Assembly (NCBI RefSeq): GCF_003967075.1
Contig: NZ_AP018666.1
Span: forward strand, 1 to 64,000
Reading direction: 5' to 3'
Length of the DNA: 64,000 nt
Origin: Sphingobium amiense
Lineage (GTDB): Bacteria; Pseudomonadota; Alphaproteobacteria; Sphingomonadales; Sphingomonadaceae
In this document: positions 1-9,531 of the stretch, one piece after another
Numbering within the stretch: the first letter of the stretch is position 1
Layout of the letters: each line of letters begins with the position of its first letter
Translations under genes and position numbers: made by a program
The notes under the pieces: model-generated
What the model saw: the letters and a program-made list of their open reading frames with translations, nothing else
The model's database searches: none
What the model was told of the DNA's origin: nothing

Positions 1-2163
1 GTGATCGACAGCGTCAAACTCAACAAGCTCCGCCTCTCGCCGATCAATGTGCGCAAGGTTTCGGAAGACCGGCTGCGTCTCGACGAACTCACCCCCGACG
101 TCGAGGCCCGCGGCATCCTGCAGAACATGCTGGTGACCCCGGCCAAGCCCAAGGGCACGTTCGAAGTGCTCGACGGGGGACGGCGCTGGCGCGCACTGAT
201 GCGCCTGGTCGAGGCGGGTTCGATCGTCGCGGCCGACTATGACGTGCCGGTGCGCGTCATCACAGGCGACATCGCGCATCTGAGCGAAACGTCCTTCGCC
301 GCCACCTATCACCAGCTGCCGCTCACCCCCGCCGAAGAATGCCGCGCCTATGAGCATTTCATCGGCAAGGGCGCCGACATCGACGGGGTCGCCAAACGCT
401 TCGGCAAGACCCGCCGCTTCGTCGAAGGCCGCCTGCGCCTGGCCTCGCTGGCCGAGCCGATCTTCGACGCGCTGGCCTCGGGCGCGATTACGCTCGACAT
501 CGCCAAGGCCTATGCCTCGACGGAAAGCCACGACAAGCAGCTCGATGTCTGGAGCACCTACGGCCAGAACAGCTACGTCAACGCCGATTCCATCCGCCGC
601 GTCATCGCCAACGACGCCCTTAAATCCAACGAACCGATCGCGCTCCTGATCGGCGAGGACCGCTATGCGGCCGCCGGCGGCCGGGTCGATCGCGACCTCT
701 TCAGCGAGGGCGGCGACCGCTGGATCGATCCCGAGATCGCCAAGGGCGTCGCTGCCGAGATGATGGAAGCCGAGGCCAAGCGCATCGGCGAGGAATCCGG
801 GCTCGCCTGGATCCGGCCGATCGCAAGCAGCTATGCCTATAACCACGCGCAGGATCTCTACCGCGTCATGCTCGATCCGCCCGAACTGACCGACGAGCAG
901 GCCGCGCGCCTGGAAGCGATCGAGGCGCGGCGCAGCGAGCTCGAAGAGCTGATGCAGGACGAGGCGCTCGACGAGGATCAGTTCAAGGCACTCGACAGCG
1001 AGGACGACGCGCTGATGGCCGAGGCCGAAGCCATCGAGAACCGGCTGCCGGTGCTGCCCGACGAGCTCAAGCCGCATGTCGGCGCGTTCCTCCTCCTGAC
1101 CCCGCAGGGCGAAATGCGCCTCGACACGCAGTTCTTCAGCGAACAGCCCATCCAGCGCATCGATGACGAGGCGCAGGGCGAGGGTGAGGAGGACGACGGC
1201 GAGGGCGGCGAAGAGGGCGAGCGCCTGGCAGGCGGTTTCCGCATCGGCGGGGCCGACAAGGAGGCGCCCAGCCTGCCCGAGGAAGCCGTGGGTCCGGGCG
1301 GCAAGCCGCTCAGCGCCCGGCTCTACGACGAACTCGCCATGCAGCGCCGTGACATCCTGGCGGCTTCGCTCCTCGCCGAACCCGCGCTCGCGCTCGACTA
1401 TGCCCTCTTCACGATGATCGACGCGCGCAGCCAGTCCACGCGTCATACCGGCTACCACAGCGTCCACTATGGCTCGACGCTGCGGGCCGGAGCACCGCAA
1501 GACCCGGTCTCGGGTGATATGCCGGTGACCCGCGCGCGGCAGTATCTCGCCGAGGCCCATGACGGGCTCGACGCGGCCTGGACGGAACCGGCCGATATCG
1601 TGGAGCGGTTCGAGGCCTTCCGCGCGCTCGGCGACGACGCCAAGGCAGCCTGGCTCGCCTATATCGTCGCCGTCTCGCTCGAGGCCAAGGGCGGTTTCAA
1701 GGCGGAACAGATCCCGCTGCAGAACCGCCTCGCCTCGATCCTCGAGATCGATGTCGCCGCCTGGTGGCGGCCCACCGCGGAGAACTTCTTCGACCGGGTC
1801 AACAAGGGCACGATCCTCACCCTGCTCAACGATGTCGGCGGGGGCTCCCTGACCGCGCGCCATGCCACGCTCAAGAAGGGCGAGATCGCCGCGAGCTGCG
1901 AAAAGCTCTTTGCCGGGGAGTCGATCGTCGAGCCTGACGTCAAGGAGGCGGCGCTCGCCTGGGTCCCCAATGCCATGCGCTTCCTGGATCGCGTGCCGGA
2001 ACAGGCAGAGGAATCCCTTGATGCGTTTGGCGACCCGGACGTGGCCGAAAGCGACGGGGCTGATGACAGCGAGACCGACGACGGTGACGCGGTGACCGCC
2101 GGGCCGACGGCTTCCGCGCCGGCCGAGGCCGACGAAGACGAACTCGCCGCCGCCGAGGCCTGA
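1..2163 (+). CDS. ParB/RepB/Spo0J-family DNA-binding protein, long form
   Basis: This 720-residue protein has a ParB/sulfiredoxin-like N-terminal domain (about residues 5-100) with the family's G-x-R-R-type motif at G59-G60-R61-R62. A helix-turn-helix-like segment follows (about 125-155). The rest is long, with two strongly acidic stretches near 365-395 and 675-715. ParB proteins bind parS-like sites and act in partition, and long plasmid versions like this one are widespread in alphaproteobacterial conjugative elements. The reading frame opens with GTG on the first base of the window, so the true start may lie upstream. No ParA is visible on this side. The role in partition is inferred from family only; a transcriptional or nuclease role is possible. 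Confidence 0.8.
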   Translation: MIDSVKLNKLRLSPINVRKVSEDRLRLDELTPDVEARGILQNMLVTPAKPKGTFEVLDGGRRWRALMRLVEAGSIVAADYDVPVRVITGDIAHLSETSFAATYHQLPLTPAEECRAYEHFIGKGADIDGVAKRFGKTRRFVEGRLRLASLAEPIFDALASGAITLDIAKAYASTESHDKQLDVWSTYGQNSYVNADSIRRVIANDALKSNEPIALLIGEDRYAAAGGRVDRDLFSEGGDRWIDPEIAKGVAAEMMEAEAKRIGEESGLAWIRPIASSYAYNHAQDLYRVMLDPPELTDEQAARLEAIEARRSELEELMQDEALDEDQFKALDSEDDALMAEAEAIENRLPVLPDELKPHVGAFLLLTPQGEMRLDTQFFSEQPIQRIDDEAQGEGEEDDGEGGEEGERLAGGFRIGGADKEAPSLPEEAVGPGGKPLSARLYDELAMQRRDILAASLLAEPALALDYALFTMIDARSQSTRHTGYHSVHYGSTLRAGAPQDPVSGDMPVTRARQYLAEAHDGLDAAWTEPADIVERFEAFRALGDDAKAAWLAYIVAVSLEAKGGFKAEQIPLQNRLASILEIDVAAWWRPTAENFFDRVNKGTILTLLNDVGGGSLTARHATLKKGEIAASCEKLFAGESIVEPDVKEAALAWVPNAMRFLDRVPEQAEESLDAFGDPDVAESDGADDSETDDGDAVTAGPTASAPAEADEDELAAAEA

Positions 2164-2184
2164 GCCTCAAATCCTGTCCGCAAG

Positions 2185-2216
2185 CGACCACCGGCGTGTT
2201 CTCGCGCCGGTGGTCG
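2185..2216 (+). other. 12-bp perfect stem-loop between parB-like gene and ardC
   Basis: CGACCACCGGCG (2185-2196) pairs exactly with CGCCGGTGGTCG (2205-2216) around an 8-base loop. It lies 22 bases after the stop of the ParB-like gene and upstream of ardC. No T-run follows, so it is either a weak terminator, an mRNA-processing hairpin, or an operator. Confidence 0.45.
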
Positions 2217-2241
2217 TCTCGTCTGTGAGGAGTTTTCCATC

Positions 2242-2952
2242 ATGTCCAAGCCTGCACGAACCGGCCGGGATGCCGCGGCCGAAATCAGCGCCATCATCAT
2301 CGATCGCCTTGAAAAGGGCGTACCGCCCTGGACCCGGCCCTGGCGCACGAGTGGCAGCGGCGGCCGGCCGCTCCGGCACTGCGGCACGCCCTATACGGGG
2401 ATCAACAATCTCCTGCTTTGGGCGCTCGGCGACATGCACGGCTACCGGTCGCGCTACTGGATGACCTATCGGCAGGCGAGCGAGCTCGGCGCGCAGGTCC
2501 GCCGCGGAGAGCAGGGTGCCCTGTCCCTCTATTATTCCTCGTTCAAGAAGACCGAGACAGACGCCGTGAGCGGTGAGGCCGTGGAACGCAGCATCCGCTT
2601 CCTGCGCCATTACATCGTCTTCAACGCCGACCAGATCGATGGCCTGCCCGGCTATTATTACCCGCCCGAGGTGCCGGCCACGCCGCTGTCCCCCTCTCTG
2701 CGGCAAGCGGCGATCGACAGCTTCTTCGCGGCGATCCCCGCCGATGTCCGTCATGGCGGCAACGGCGCCTTCTACTCGCCCACCTTCGACTATATCCAGA
2801 TGCCCAAGCGCTCGAGCTTCATCTCGATGGACCATTATGCGAGCGTTAGGGTCCATGAAACGGGGCATTGGACCGGCCATGGCGACCGGCTCGCGCGCAC
2901 CTTCGGCAAACGCTTCGGCGACAAGGCCTACGCATTCGAGGAACTTGTCGCC
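2242..2952 (+). pseudogene. ardC: ArdC-like antirestriction protein, 5' part of a split gene
   Basis: The start ATG at 2242 follows a GAGGAG-type ribosome site. The protein has the ArdC N-terminal ssDNA-binding domain and the zinc-metalloprotease-like HETGH motif near residue 205, then reads ...FEELVA. At 2953 the frame enters foreign DNA and stops at 2991. The missing end (AEITAGLVCAEL...) lies at 9552-9776. Joining 2242-2952 to 9552-9776 gives an open frame of 311 residues, the usual ArdC length. ArdC proteins protect incoming plasmid DNA during conjugation. This copy is inactive unless the element between the halves is excised. Confidence 0.9.
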
Positions 2953-2966
2953 TTATCTGGACAGTC
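2953..2966 (+). repeat. Left terminal inverted repeat of the three-recombinase element
   Basis: TTATCTGGACAGTC begins exactly where ArdC homology stops. It matches the complement of 9532-9545 at 11 of 14 positions, sharing TATC and GACAGTC. Confidence 0.65.
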
Positions 2967-3020
2967 TGCACCGTGCCTCACGCACACTTGAACGGTATGT
3001 TTTGGCGCAACGCAGGGGGG

Positions 3021-3071
3021 CATCAGGCCGGATGAAGCGCTATCCATAAGCTGGCGTAATCCGGCCTGATG
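3021..3071 (+). repeat. Perfect 13-bp inverted repeat near left end of element
   Basis: CATCAGGCCGGAT (3021-3033) and ATCCGGCCTGATG (3059-3071) are perfect inverted repeats 25 bases apart. They lie between the element terminus and the first recombinase gene at 3145. The position fits a recombinase accessory site or an operator for the recombinase operon. Confidence 0.7.
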
Positions 3072-3144
3072 ACCACCGTCCCGCAGGCGCGCAACGTGTG
3101 CGATCTGGAGTTGGGAGGGGGTCTGGGGGAGGGACTGACAAGCT

Positions 3145-4536
3145 GTGGATACTTCAGGTGCGTCGATCGTCATTCAGGAGCGCCGGACGGCGGATGGCCT
3201 GGACTCCTACATCCCGGTAATCCTGCGTGATGGTGCGATCTATGATCTCCACCTTGAGCGCTACTTCCTCGATTTGCCGCTGAACGGTTCGCGTTCGCGA
3301 CACTCGTTGCGCGCCCATGGCTATGATGTTCTGGTCTGGGTTCGCTTTCTCGCTTCGGCCCGTGGCAAGTCTGTTTGGCAAGCCGATGCCAATGATGTCG
3401 GTGCCTATCATCGTGCCCGGCGGCGCAGCGATGCTGAGTTCCGGATTTCGGCATCGACGTGGAACCGGGCGATTGCCTCGCTCGACAAGCTTTATCGATG
3501 GGCCGAACGGGAGGGTCTGATCGAGCGTACACCTTTTACGCATCGTCAGGTCTGGCGACGATCGCACGATGGGCGCCGGGCGGCAGTCACGGGCCGCAAT
3601 GACGCCTATGAGCGCGCAGCCCGTCGTTCCGACGTCCGTTTCATCGATCTCACCGATTACCGCGCCTTCCGGGAAGTTGGTTTGCGCGGCCTGACCGTTG
3701 AAGGGACCGAGCGTCCTGGAGCGCGTGACCGCAATGGCGCGCGCAACGCGCTGTTCGCCGATCTGCTGGTCACCACCGGCCTGCGCCTGGAAGAGGCATC
3801 CCACTTGCTCGCAGCTGAGATTCCGGTTTGCGACGCCCGCTCGGAACGTCAGCGGCGGGTCGAGCTTCCGGCGGCACTTACCAAGGGTGACAGGGGGCGA
3901 AGCATGCTGCTACCGCGCCGTTTGTTGCCGGTGTTTGACGCCTACATCGCCGTTGAGCGAGCGGCGGCCGTCGCCAAGTTCGCACAGCGCCGTGGCTGGG
4001 AAGCCATCGACCGCCCGATCTTCATCCACAGCCCCTCATTCGGGCAGCGCGCATTGCCTCTCGTTGGCGGTGGCACGATGGACATGGAGGTCGTCACACC
4101 GGATGAACGCGCAAGGCTTGTTATTTGCGCTGACGATGGAACGCCGCGCGAAGCCGCGGTCCTCTGGCTGACCGAGGTGGGCCATCCTGTGTTGCCCAAC
4201 TCGTGGGAAGCGATCTTCGCACGGGCAAGCCGCCGTTGCACGGACGCAGGCATCCCGGTCCGGCTTAGCCCCCATCAACTCCGGCATTCCTTTGCAGTCC
4301 ACATGCTGGCCATGCTGATCCAGCGCCGCCTCGCCGACGCAGCGGCACCAGTGGGCGCCATGGAAGGTTATCGCCAGCTGGTCGGCGATCCGCTTCAACA
4401 GGTCCAGCGATTGCTTGGCCATTCGAGCCTCGCGACGACCTCTATTTATCTGGATCACCTCGCCACGCGTGCCGATACCGTCGATGCGGCAGTCGAAGAG
4501 CTGTTGGCACTCGTACCAGGCTATCTTCGATCATGA
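3145..4536 (+). CDS. Tyrosine recombinase, first of three (GinA/TnpA-like)
   Basis: This is a 463-residue phage-integrase-family protein. The catalytic set is visible: R214 in TTGLRLEEAS, H377/R380/H381 in HQLRH, H426 in LLGHSS, and the nucleophile Y435 in SIYLDHL. A SAM-like DNA-binding N-terminal domain covers about residues 45-130. The predicted start is GTG at 3145, preceded by purine-rich sequence. Its stop overlaps the next gene by 4 bases (ATGA), so the three recombinases are almost certainly translated together. It is the best-conserved catalytically of the three. The role inferred from family is strand exchange at the element ends. Confidence 0.88.
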   Translation: MDTSGASIVIQERRTADGLDSYIPVILRDGAIYDLHLERYFLDLPLNGSRSRHSLRAHGYDVLVWVRFLASARGKSVWQADANDVGAYHRARRRSDAEFRISASTWNRAIASLDKLYRWAEREGLIERTPFTHRQVWRRSHDGRRAAVTGRNDAYERAARRSDVRFIDLTDYRAFREVGLRGLTVEGTERPGARDRNGARNALFADLLVTTGLRLEEASHLLAAEIPVCDARSERQRRVELPAALTKGDRGRSMLLPRRLLPVFDAYIAVERAAAVAKFAQRRGWEAIDRPIFIHSPSFGQRALPLVGGGTMDMEVVTPDERARLVICADDGTPREAAVLWLTEVGHPVLPNSWEAIFARASRRCTDAGIPVRLSPHQLRHSFAVHMLAMLIQRRLADAAAPVGAMEGYRQLVGDPLQQVQRLLGHSSLATTSIYLDHLATRADTVDAAVEELLALVPGYLRS

Positions 4537-6320
4537 GCGCTGCTCCACGCAAAGGACGCAAGGTCAGCTTCGAGACCGAGGCGGCTGCGCCCCAAGCCGA
4601 TCCATGGTCGCAGATCAGCACGCTGCGCTTCATGATTCATCCCTTATATGGCGGCGAGCTGCTCGTCGATTTCACGGGCTTGCGGCCGCGCGGCCTGGCG
4701 CTCGCTTTTGCCCGGAGCCTGTTCAAGCTGGCCGCACCGCGCGGCCCCATCATGGTACGTTCCTCCCTCAAGACATACGCCAACCAGCTGCCAAGCTTCT
4801 TTGCCTACCTGGCCGGGACAGGCGACCGGATCAACGGCCCTGCTGACCTTCGCGCCCATCACATCGATGGATTTGAGACATGGCTCAGCGCGCAGGGCAA
4901 GTCTCGCGTGCATGGACAAACCTATGTCGCCAAGGTCGTTTCCGTCCTACGTCGCATCGCGGACGACAGCCCTGAGCTTGTCGATTGCGGCTTGCGGGAA
5001 CGACTGCGCTACGTCAGCTCACACGCACACGTTCGTTCCCGTCCACGCGATGCCTACAGTCCGTATGTAGCCCGCCAGCTGCGCGATGCGGCACGCGCGG
5101 ATATTGCTGCGATCGAGGCCCGCTTGCGATCGGGGCCACAGATCGATGAGGTGGCGCAGATCGATGGCGCATATTGCAAAGCCCATGCTGCCATCGAGAC
5201 ATACGGTGTTCTGGGCTACCGTGATCCCACGTTTCAGAGCCTGTACAAGCTGCGCAAAAAGCGCGATCTCACCAGTGACAGGCTTAACCTGAGCCTCCAC
5301 GCAGCCCACTATCTTACTGCCGACGATATCGTCCCGCTTCTTGTTCTGCTCTTACTCGAGACAGGGCTTGAGCTGGAGTGCTGCAAGTCGCTCACCCTCG
5401 ATTGTCTGCGCAATGCCGCAGGTGGTACCGTCGATATCGCCTACACCAAGCTGCGGGCACACGGTGCCGAGCACAAGACAATCCGGGTGCGTGATCGCGG
5501 CTCATCCACCCCTGGCGGTCTGATCCGACGCATCATCGCCCTATCGTCCAAGGCCAGGGTCCATAACTTTAGCGATAACCTTTGGGTCTATTTTCAGCCG
5601 GGCGAGATCACCGCAGGTATTCGTCAACTGCGCTTGAAGGTCAGTGCCTGGACGCAGCGCCATTGTATTACCGATGATCAGGGTAAACCGCTCCATCTGT
5701 GTCTTTCGTATCTGCGCAAGACGCACAAGGCCTTGTGGTATCTGAAGACCGAAGGCCACATGGCCCGCTTCGCCGTAGGTCATACCGTCGATATCGCGGC
5801 ACGGCACTACGCCGATATTCCCTCCCTCAGACCGCTGCACGAGCAAACCGTGGCAGATGCCCTCGAAGAGGCGCTCGCTGGTCCAATGATCCTGCCTCCT
5901 CAAGACGAGGACCGGCTGCGCGGCAAGTTGGCAAGCCCTGATCCCGATGATGGGGGCATTTCAACCGCACTGCTCGATGGCGAACAAGACGTCTGGCTTG
6001 CAAGCTGTGGCAACTTCTATTCCAGTCCCTTCGCATCCGTCGGCACGCCATGCCCAACACCGTTCTGGGCCTGCCTCGATTGCCGCAACGCGGTCATTAC
6101 CGCGCGCAAGCTGCCTGCCATTCTCGCCTTTCTCTCCTTCGTCGACGCTCAGCGGATCGGCCTGAGTGCCGCTGATTGGACCGCCAAGTTTGGTCATGCC
6201 CATGATCGCATCGTTCAGCAGATCCTGCCTGCCTTCGCCGAAGGCGTCGTGGCAAGGGCCCGTGCGCAAGTCGCGAACGACCCTCCCACGGTCTATCTGC
6301 CGCCAGAGGCACGGGTATGA
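4533..6320 (+). CDS. Tyrosine recombinase, second of three (GinB/TnpB-like)
   Basis: The protein has 595 residues with an integrase fold in its second half. The conserved end of the catalytic domain is clear: YLRKTHK near 393-399, then GH (416-417) and HYAD with the candidate nucleophile Y426. The first catalytic Arg is not at its usual place, because the corresponding TGLELECC segment near 277-284 has Glu instead, so activity may depend on partners. A Cys-bearing C-terminal extension (CPTPFWACLDC) is shared with the fragment at 21586-22431. It is coupled to both neighbours by ATGA overlaps. Confidence 0.82.
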   Translation: MSAAPRKGRKVSFETEAAAPQADPWSQISTLRFMIHPLYGGELLVDFTGLRPRGLALAFARSLFKLAAPRGPIMVRSSLKTYANQLPSFFAYLAGTGDRINGPADLRAHHIDGFETWLSAQGKSRVHGQTYVAKVVSVLRRIADDSPELVDCGLRERLRYVSSHAHVRSRPRDAYSPYVARQLRDAARADIAAIEARLRSGPQIDEVAQIDGAYCKAHAAIETYGVLGYRDPTFQSLYKLRKKRDLTSDRLNLSLHAAHYLTADDIVPLLVLLLLETGLELECCKSLTLDCLRNAAGGTVDIAYTKLRAHGAEHKTIRVRDRGSSTPGGLIRRIIALSSKARVHNFSDNLWVYFQPGEITAGIRQLRLKVSAWTQRHCITDDQGKPLHLCLSYLRKTHKALWYLKTEGHMARFAVGHTVDIAARHYADIPSLRPLHEQTVADALEEALAGPMILPPQDEDRLRGKLASPDPDDGGISTALLDGEQDVWLASCGNFYSSPFASVGTPCPTPFWACLDCRNAVITARKLPAILAFLSFVDAQRIGLSAADWTAKFGHAHDRIVQQILPAFAEGVVARARAQVANDPPTVYLPPEARV

Positions 6321-8542
6321 CCGTTGTCCAGCTTCTGGCGGAGAGCGACGATGAGCGCGATGCCCTCCCTGTGCTTATGTCCGCGCCTTTGCGCCCCGGC
6401 TGCGATCGCGCGCATATTTCACGATACGGCGATCCGGTGTGGGATCTGGCTCCCGGCGTATTTCGCGACAACGCGCGGCGCTGCCATGTCACGGTACATT
6501 TCGGCGGTATTGAAGACCCATCTATTGCTGATGCCCTGCGCCAGATTCTCCATGCGCGGCTCAATGTCGATCTCCCCGGTCACCGTTCGCGGCTTGAGCC
6601 GGCCGGGGTGCGCGGCGAGGCCAACCGGACCTTGCGCTTTTTCGACTTCGTGAAGGCTCAGCTGGGGCGTTTCGATCTCGGCCGGGTCGATCAGGCTCTG
6701 GTCGATCGCTACGCCGGATCTTTGCGCCTTGCCGGGCTGCGCCCAGTTGTAGCGGCAGCGCTGCTGCGGATCGTCTTTGACCTGCACGAGTTGCAGCATC
6801 ATCTGCCGACTGCGCACCTGTCCTTCGAACCGTGGCCGGGACGAAGTCCGTTTTCCGTGGCGGGCGCAAAGCATATTGCAGGGGAGAACCGGACGCCGCG
6901 CATTCCCGAATCGATCATGACGCCGCTGCTCTCCTGGTCGTTGCGCTACGTGACCTGCCACGCAGGCGATATCCTTGCCGCACGGGCGGAACTCGATCGC
7001 CTTGAAGCAACGCGCAACCGTCTGATTGCCGCTGGGGAAGGTCTGGATCCCGCTGTTCGTCGGTTACGGCAACGCGAACGCCTTCTCGACTATGTTGCAT
7101 CCTTGCGGCAGCATGGGCGCGGCATTCCGATCTGGACCACGGCACATAACGGCGCAACGCGAACAGACCCGCAAACCGGCGCCGTCACGCCGCCGATCAA
7201 CTACCACCTGATCCACCTCCATGCCGGTATCAACGCGCAGGCCGAACCTGCCATGCACCTTGGCCTCGCCACCGGTGCACCAGACCTCATCGCCGCTGCC
7301 ATCGCAGAACTCGGCACCGAGATCGGCGGCATGGATACGCCCATTTCTGCCGATCCCGATACTGGCCTGCCTTGGCGCACCCGCTTCGATGCCAAGGTTT
7401 TGCCCCTCGAGGAAGTCATGCTGCAGTCCGCAGCCTATATCGTATGTGCCTTTCTCTCAGGCATGCGGGACAGCGAGATCCAAGCCATGAGGCAGGGATG
7501 CCTGTCTATTACCAAAGCCGAAGACGGTACGATCTTGCGGCATCGTATCAAGTCCACTGCTTACAAGGGCAAGCGCGGCGGCGGCGAGGAGACCGAGTGG
7601 GTTACCATCGCGCCAGTCGCTGAAGCCATCGATGTCCTCGAACGCCTTTCCGCGCGTGCAGGGCAAGCGCGCGGAACAACGACCCTGTGGCCAGTCCTCA
7701 CGCTCCGGGCCAATACCAAGACGCACGTCTCTGCAGAGATAGTCCGGCAACTCAACCGGTTCCGCGATCACCTCAATGACCAATTCGGATCCGCGCAGGC
7801 ACCCGTCATTCCTGCCGGACCCGACGGCCGACCATGGCGTCTGACAACGCGTCAGTTTCGCCGCACAATCGCCTGGCACATCGCCAACCGGCCCTTCGGA
7901 ACAATTGCCGGCATGATCCAGTACAAGCATGCCAGCGTTGCGGCTTTCGAAGGCTATGCTGGCAGCAGCCGGTCCGGATTTCGGGGAGAGATCGAAGCCC
8001 AGCGTGCGCTCGGGCAGATCGACGATATCCTTGTCTACTTCGACGAGCGGCAAAGTGGCGCACGCCTTGGCGGACCTGCCGCGAACAGGGTCGGAGTTGT
8101 GCTTGATACTGCCGCCCACGAGTTGGCGCCGCTACCTGCCATGATTGCCGACCGTCCACGTCTGCGCACCATGCTGGGCAGTCTCGCGCGGACATTGCAT
8201 GTCGGCCCGCTGGCCGATTGCTTCTTTGATCCGGCAACTGCCCTGTGCCTGAACCGGAGTTCGGAGCCAGGCGCAAGCGGGCCAATGATCTCCATGTGCG
8301 AACCGGTCCGCTGCCCCAATGCCTGCATCGCCGAACGGCATCGCCCGGCATGGCAGCGCGGTGCTGATGAGGCACGGTTGTTGTTGCGCGAGAAGCGGCT
8401 TCCAGAGCCGCAGCGGGTGACGCTTCAGGCCGAGGTGGCCAGAATCCAGCGTGTTCTTGAACAGATCGCACCGGGTACCGCCACACCGCATAACGGTATG
8501 GCGGGAGAGGAAGAGGAGGCGGGTTTGCGGGTGACGGATTGA
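6317..8542 (+). CDS. Tyrosine recombinase, third of three (GinC/TnpC-like)
   Basis: At 741 residues this is the largest recombinase of the trio. A catalytic-type Arg lies in AFLSGMRDSEIQAM. The later motifs are divergent (LTTRQFRRTIAWHI, then YKHASVAAFEGYAG with a likely Tyr). The C-terminal region holds a Cys-containing block (CEPVRCPNACIAERHRPAW) that closely matches the end of the 22436-24238 protein, so the two mobile elements of this window are related. The start overlaps the previous stop by ATGA. The ArdC passenger gene follows 44 bases later. Confidence 0.8.
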   Translation: MTVVQLLAESDDERDALPVLMSAPLRPGCDRAHISRYGDPVWDLAPGVFRDNARRCHVTVHFGGIEDPSIADALRQILHARLNVDLPGHRSRLEPAGVRGEANRTLRFFDFVKAQLGRFDLGRVDQALVDRYAGSLRLAGLRPVVAAALLRIVFDLHELQHHLPTAHLSFEPWPGRSPFSVAGAKHIAGENRTPRIPESIMTPLLSWSLRYVTCHAGDILAARAELDRLEATRNRLIAAGEGLDPAVRRLRQRERLLDYVASLRQHGRGIPIWTTAHNGATRTDPQTGAVTPPINYHLIHLHAGINAQAEPAMHLGLATGAPDLIAAAIAELGTEIGGMDTPISADPDTGLPWRTRFDAKVLPLEEVMLQSAAYIVCAFLSGMRDSEIQAMRQGCLSITKAEDGTILRHRIKSTAYKGKRGGGEETEWVTIAPVAEAIDVLERLSARAGQARGTTTLWPVLTLRANTKTHVSAEIVRQLNRFRDHLNDQFGSAQAPVIPAGPDGRPWRLTTRQFRRTIAWHIANRPFGTIAGMIQYKHASVAAFEGYAGSSRSGFRGEIEAQRALGQIDDILVYFDERQSGARLGGPAANRVGVVLDTAAHELAPLPAMIADRPRLRTMLGSLARTLHVGPLADCFFDPATALCLNRSSEPGASGPMISMCEPVRCPNACIAERHRPAWQRGADEARLLLREKRLPEPQRVTLQAEVARIQRVLEQIAPGTATPHNGMAGEEEEAGLRVTD

Positions 8543-8586
8543 AGGAGCGGAAGACAGTTTCCCTCCGCCCGTCGTGGAGACCTGCC

Positions 8587-9489
8587 ATGTCCCGATCCTA
8601 CCCTGCTACGCCGCGAGCCGACGTCTATTCGCGCATTACTACCGAGATTGTATGTGCCATCGAAGCCGGTGCCGGCGATTGGCGTATGCCCTGGCACCAT
8701 GATGGCGCTGCCACCACCAGGCCGCAGAACGTCACCTCCCGCCGCCGCTATCGCGGCGTCAACGTGCTCGCGCTCTGGATCGCAGCCGAAGCGGCTGCCT
8801 ATTCCAGCGGTCTTTGGGGGACCTATCGCCAGTGGGCATCGCTTGGCGCACAGGTCCGCAAAGGTGAACGCGGAACGACGGTTGTGTTCTGGAAACAGGC
8901 CGCATCGCGCACCGATGATGATCATGACGATGGCGAAGCCGGACCCGGCCGCATGTTCGCGCGGGCCTTCACCGTGTTCAACCTCGCCCAGGTCGAGGGC
9001 TATGAACCCTCACCTGTCGCAGTTCTACCCGAGGGCGAGCGGTTCGGGCACGCCGAAGCTTTCGTCGCGGCCCTCAAGATCCCGGTCACCGAGGGCGCCT
9101 ACGATGCGCACTACCGGATCGACCTCGATCACATCTTCATGCCGACCTTTGCCTCGTTTCGGGATGCATCAGCACAGATGGGCACGCTTTTGCATGAGGC
9201 GGCCCACGCCACAGGGGCAAAGCACCGGCTCGACCGCAACTTTGCCGAACGTTTCAAGCGCGACAGCTTGGCGATCGAGGAAATTTGCGCTGAACTGACC
9301 GCATCGTTCGTGCTCGCCGACCTCGGGATCGCTCACCATCCGCGGGCCGATCATGCCGCCTACGTAGCATCGTGGTTGCGCGCACTCAAAGACGACCCTC
9401 GTGCCATCTTCACCGCCGCCAGCAAGGCGCAGGCGGCCGCCGACTGGATGCACGCCCAGCAGCCCCAGCCTGAGGAGATGGCCGCATGA
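8587..9489 (+). CDS. ardC: ArdC-like antirestriction protein, intact passenger copy
   Basis: This is a complete ArdC of 300 residues. The N-terminal ssDNA-binding domain (about 10-130) is followed by the metalloprotease-like domain with HEAAH at about 203-207 and a downstream acidic helix (IEEICAELTASF). ATG 8587 follows GTGGAGA and gives the canonical N-terminus; a TTG at 8539 overlapping the previous stop would add 16 atypical residues. It lies directly behind the recombinase genes on the same strand and inside the element ends, so it is cargo. It is a divergent paralogue of the host ardC that the element interrupts and could replace its function. Confidence 0.9.
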   Translation: MSRSYPATPRADVYSRITTEIVCAIEAGAGDWRMPWHHDGAATTRPQNVTSRRRYRGVNVLALWIAAEAAAYSSGLWGTYRQWASLGAQVRKGERGTTVVFWKQAASRTDDDHDDGEAGPGRMFARAFTVFNLAQVEGYEPSPVAVLPEGERFGHAEAFVAALKIPVTEGAYDAHYRIDLDHIFMPTFASFRDASAQMGTLLHEAAHATGAKHRLDRNFAERFKRDSLAIEEICAELTASFVLADLGIAHHPRADHAAYVASWLRALKDDPRAIFTAASKAQAAADWMHAQQPQPEEMAA

Positions 9490-9531
9490 TCCGCGCCCCG
9501 AAAATTTGCGGTGGAAGTCACATTAGGGCTG

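Noticed and set aside
8539..8586. TTG start for the passenger ArdC, overlapping the recombinase stop
   Set aside because: It would add 16 residues not seen in ArdC proteins; ATG 8587 has a proper ribosome site and gives the canonical N-terminus.
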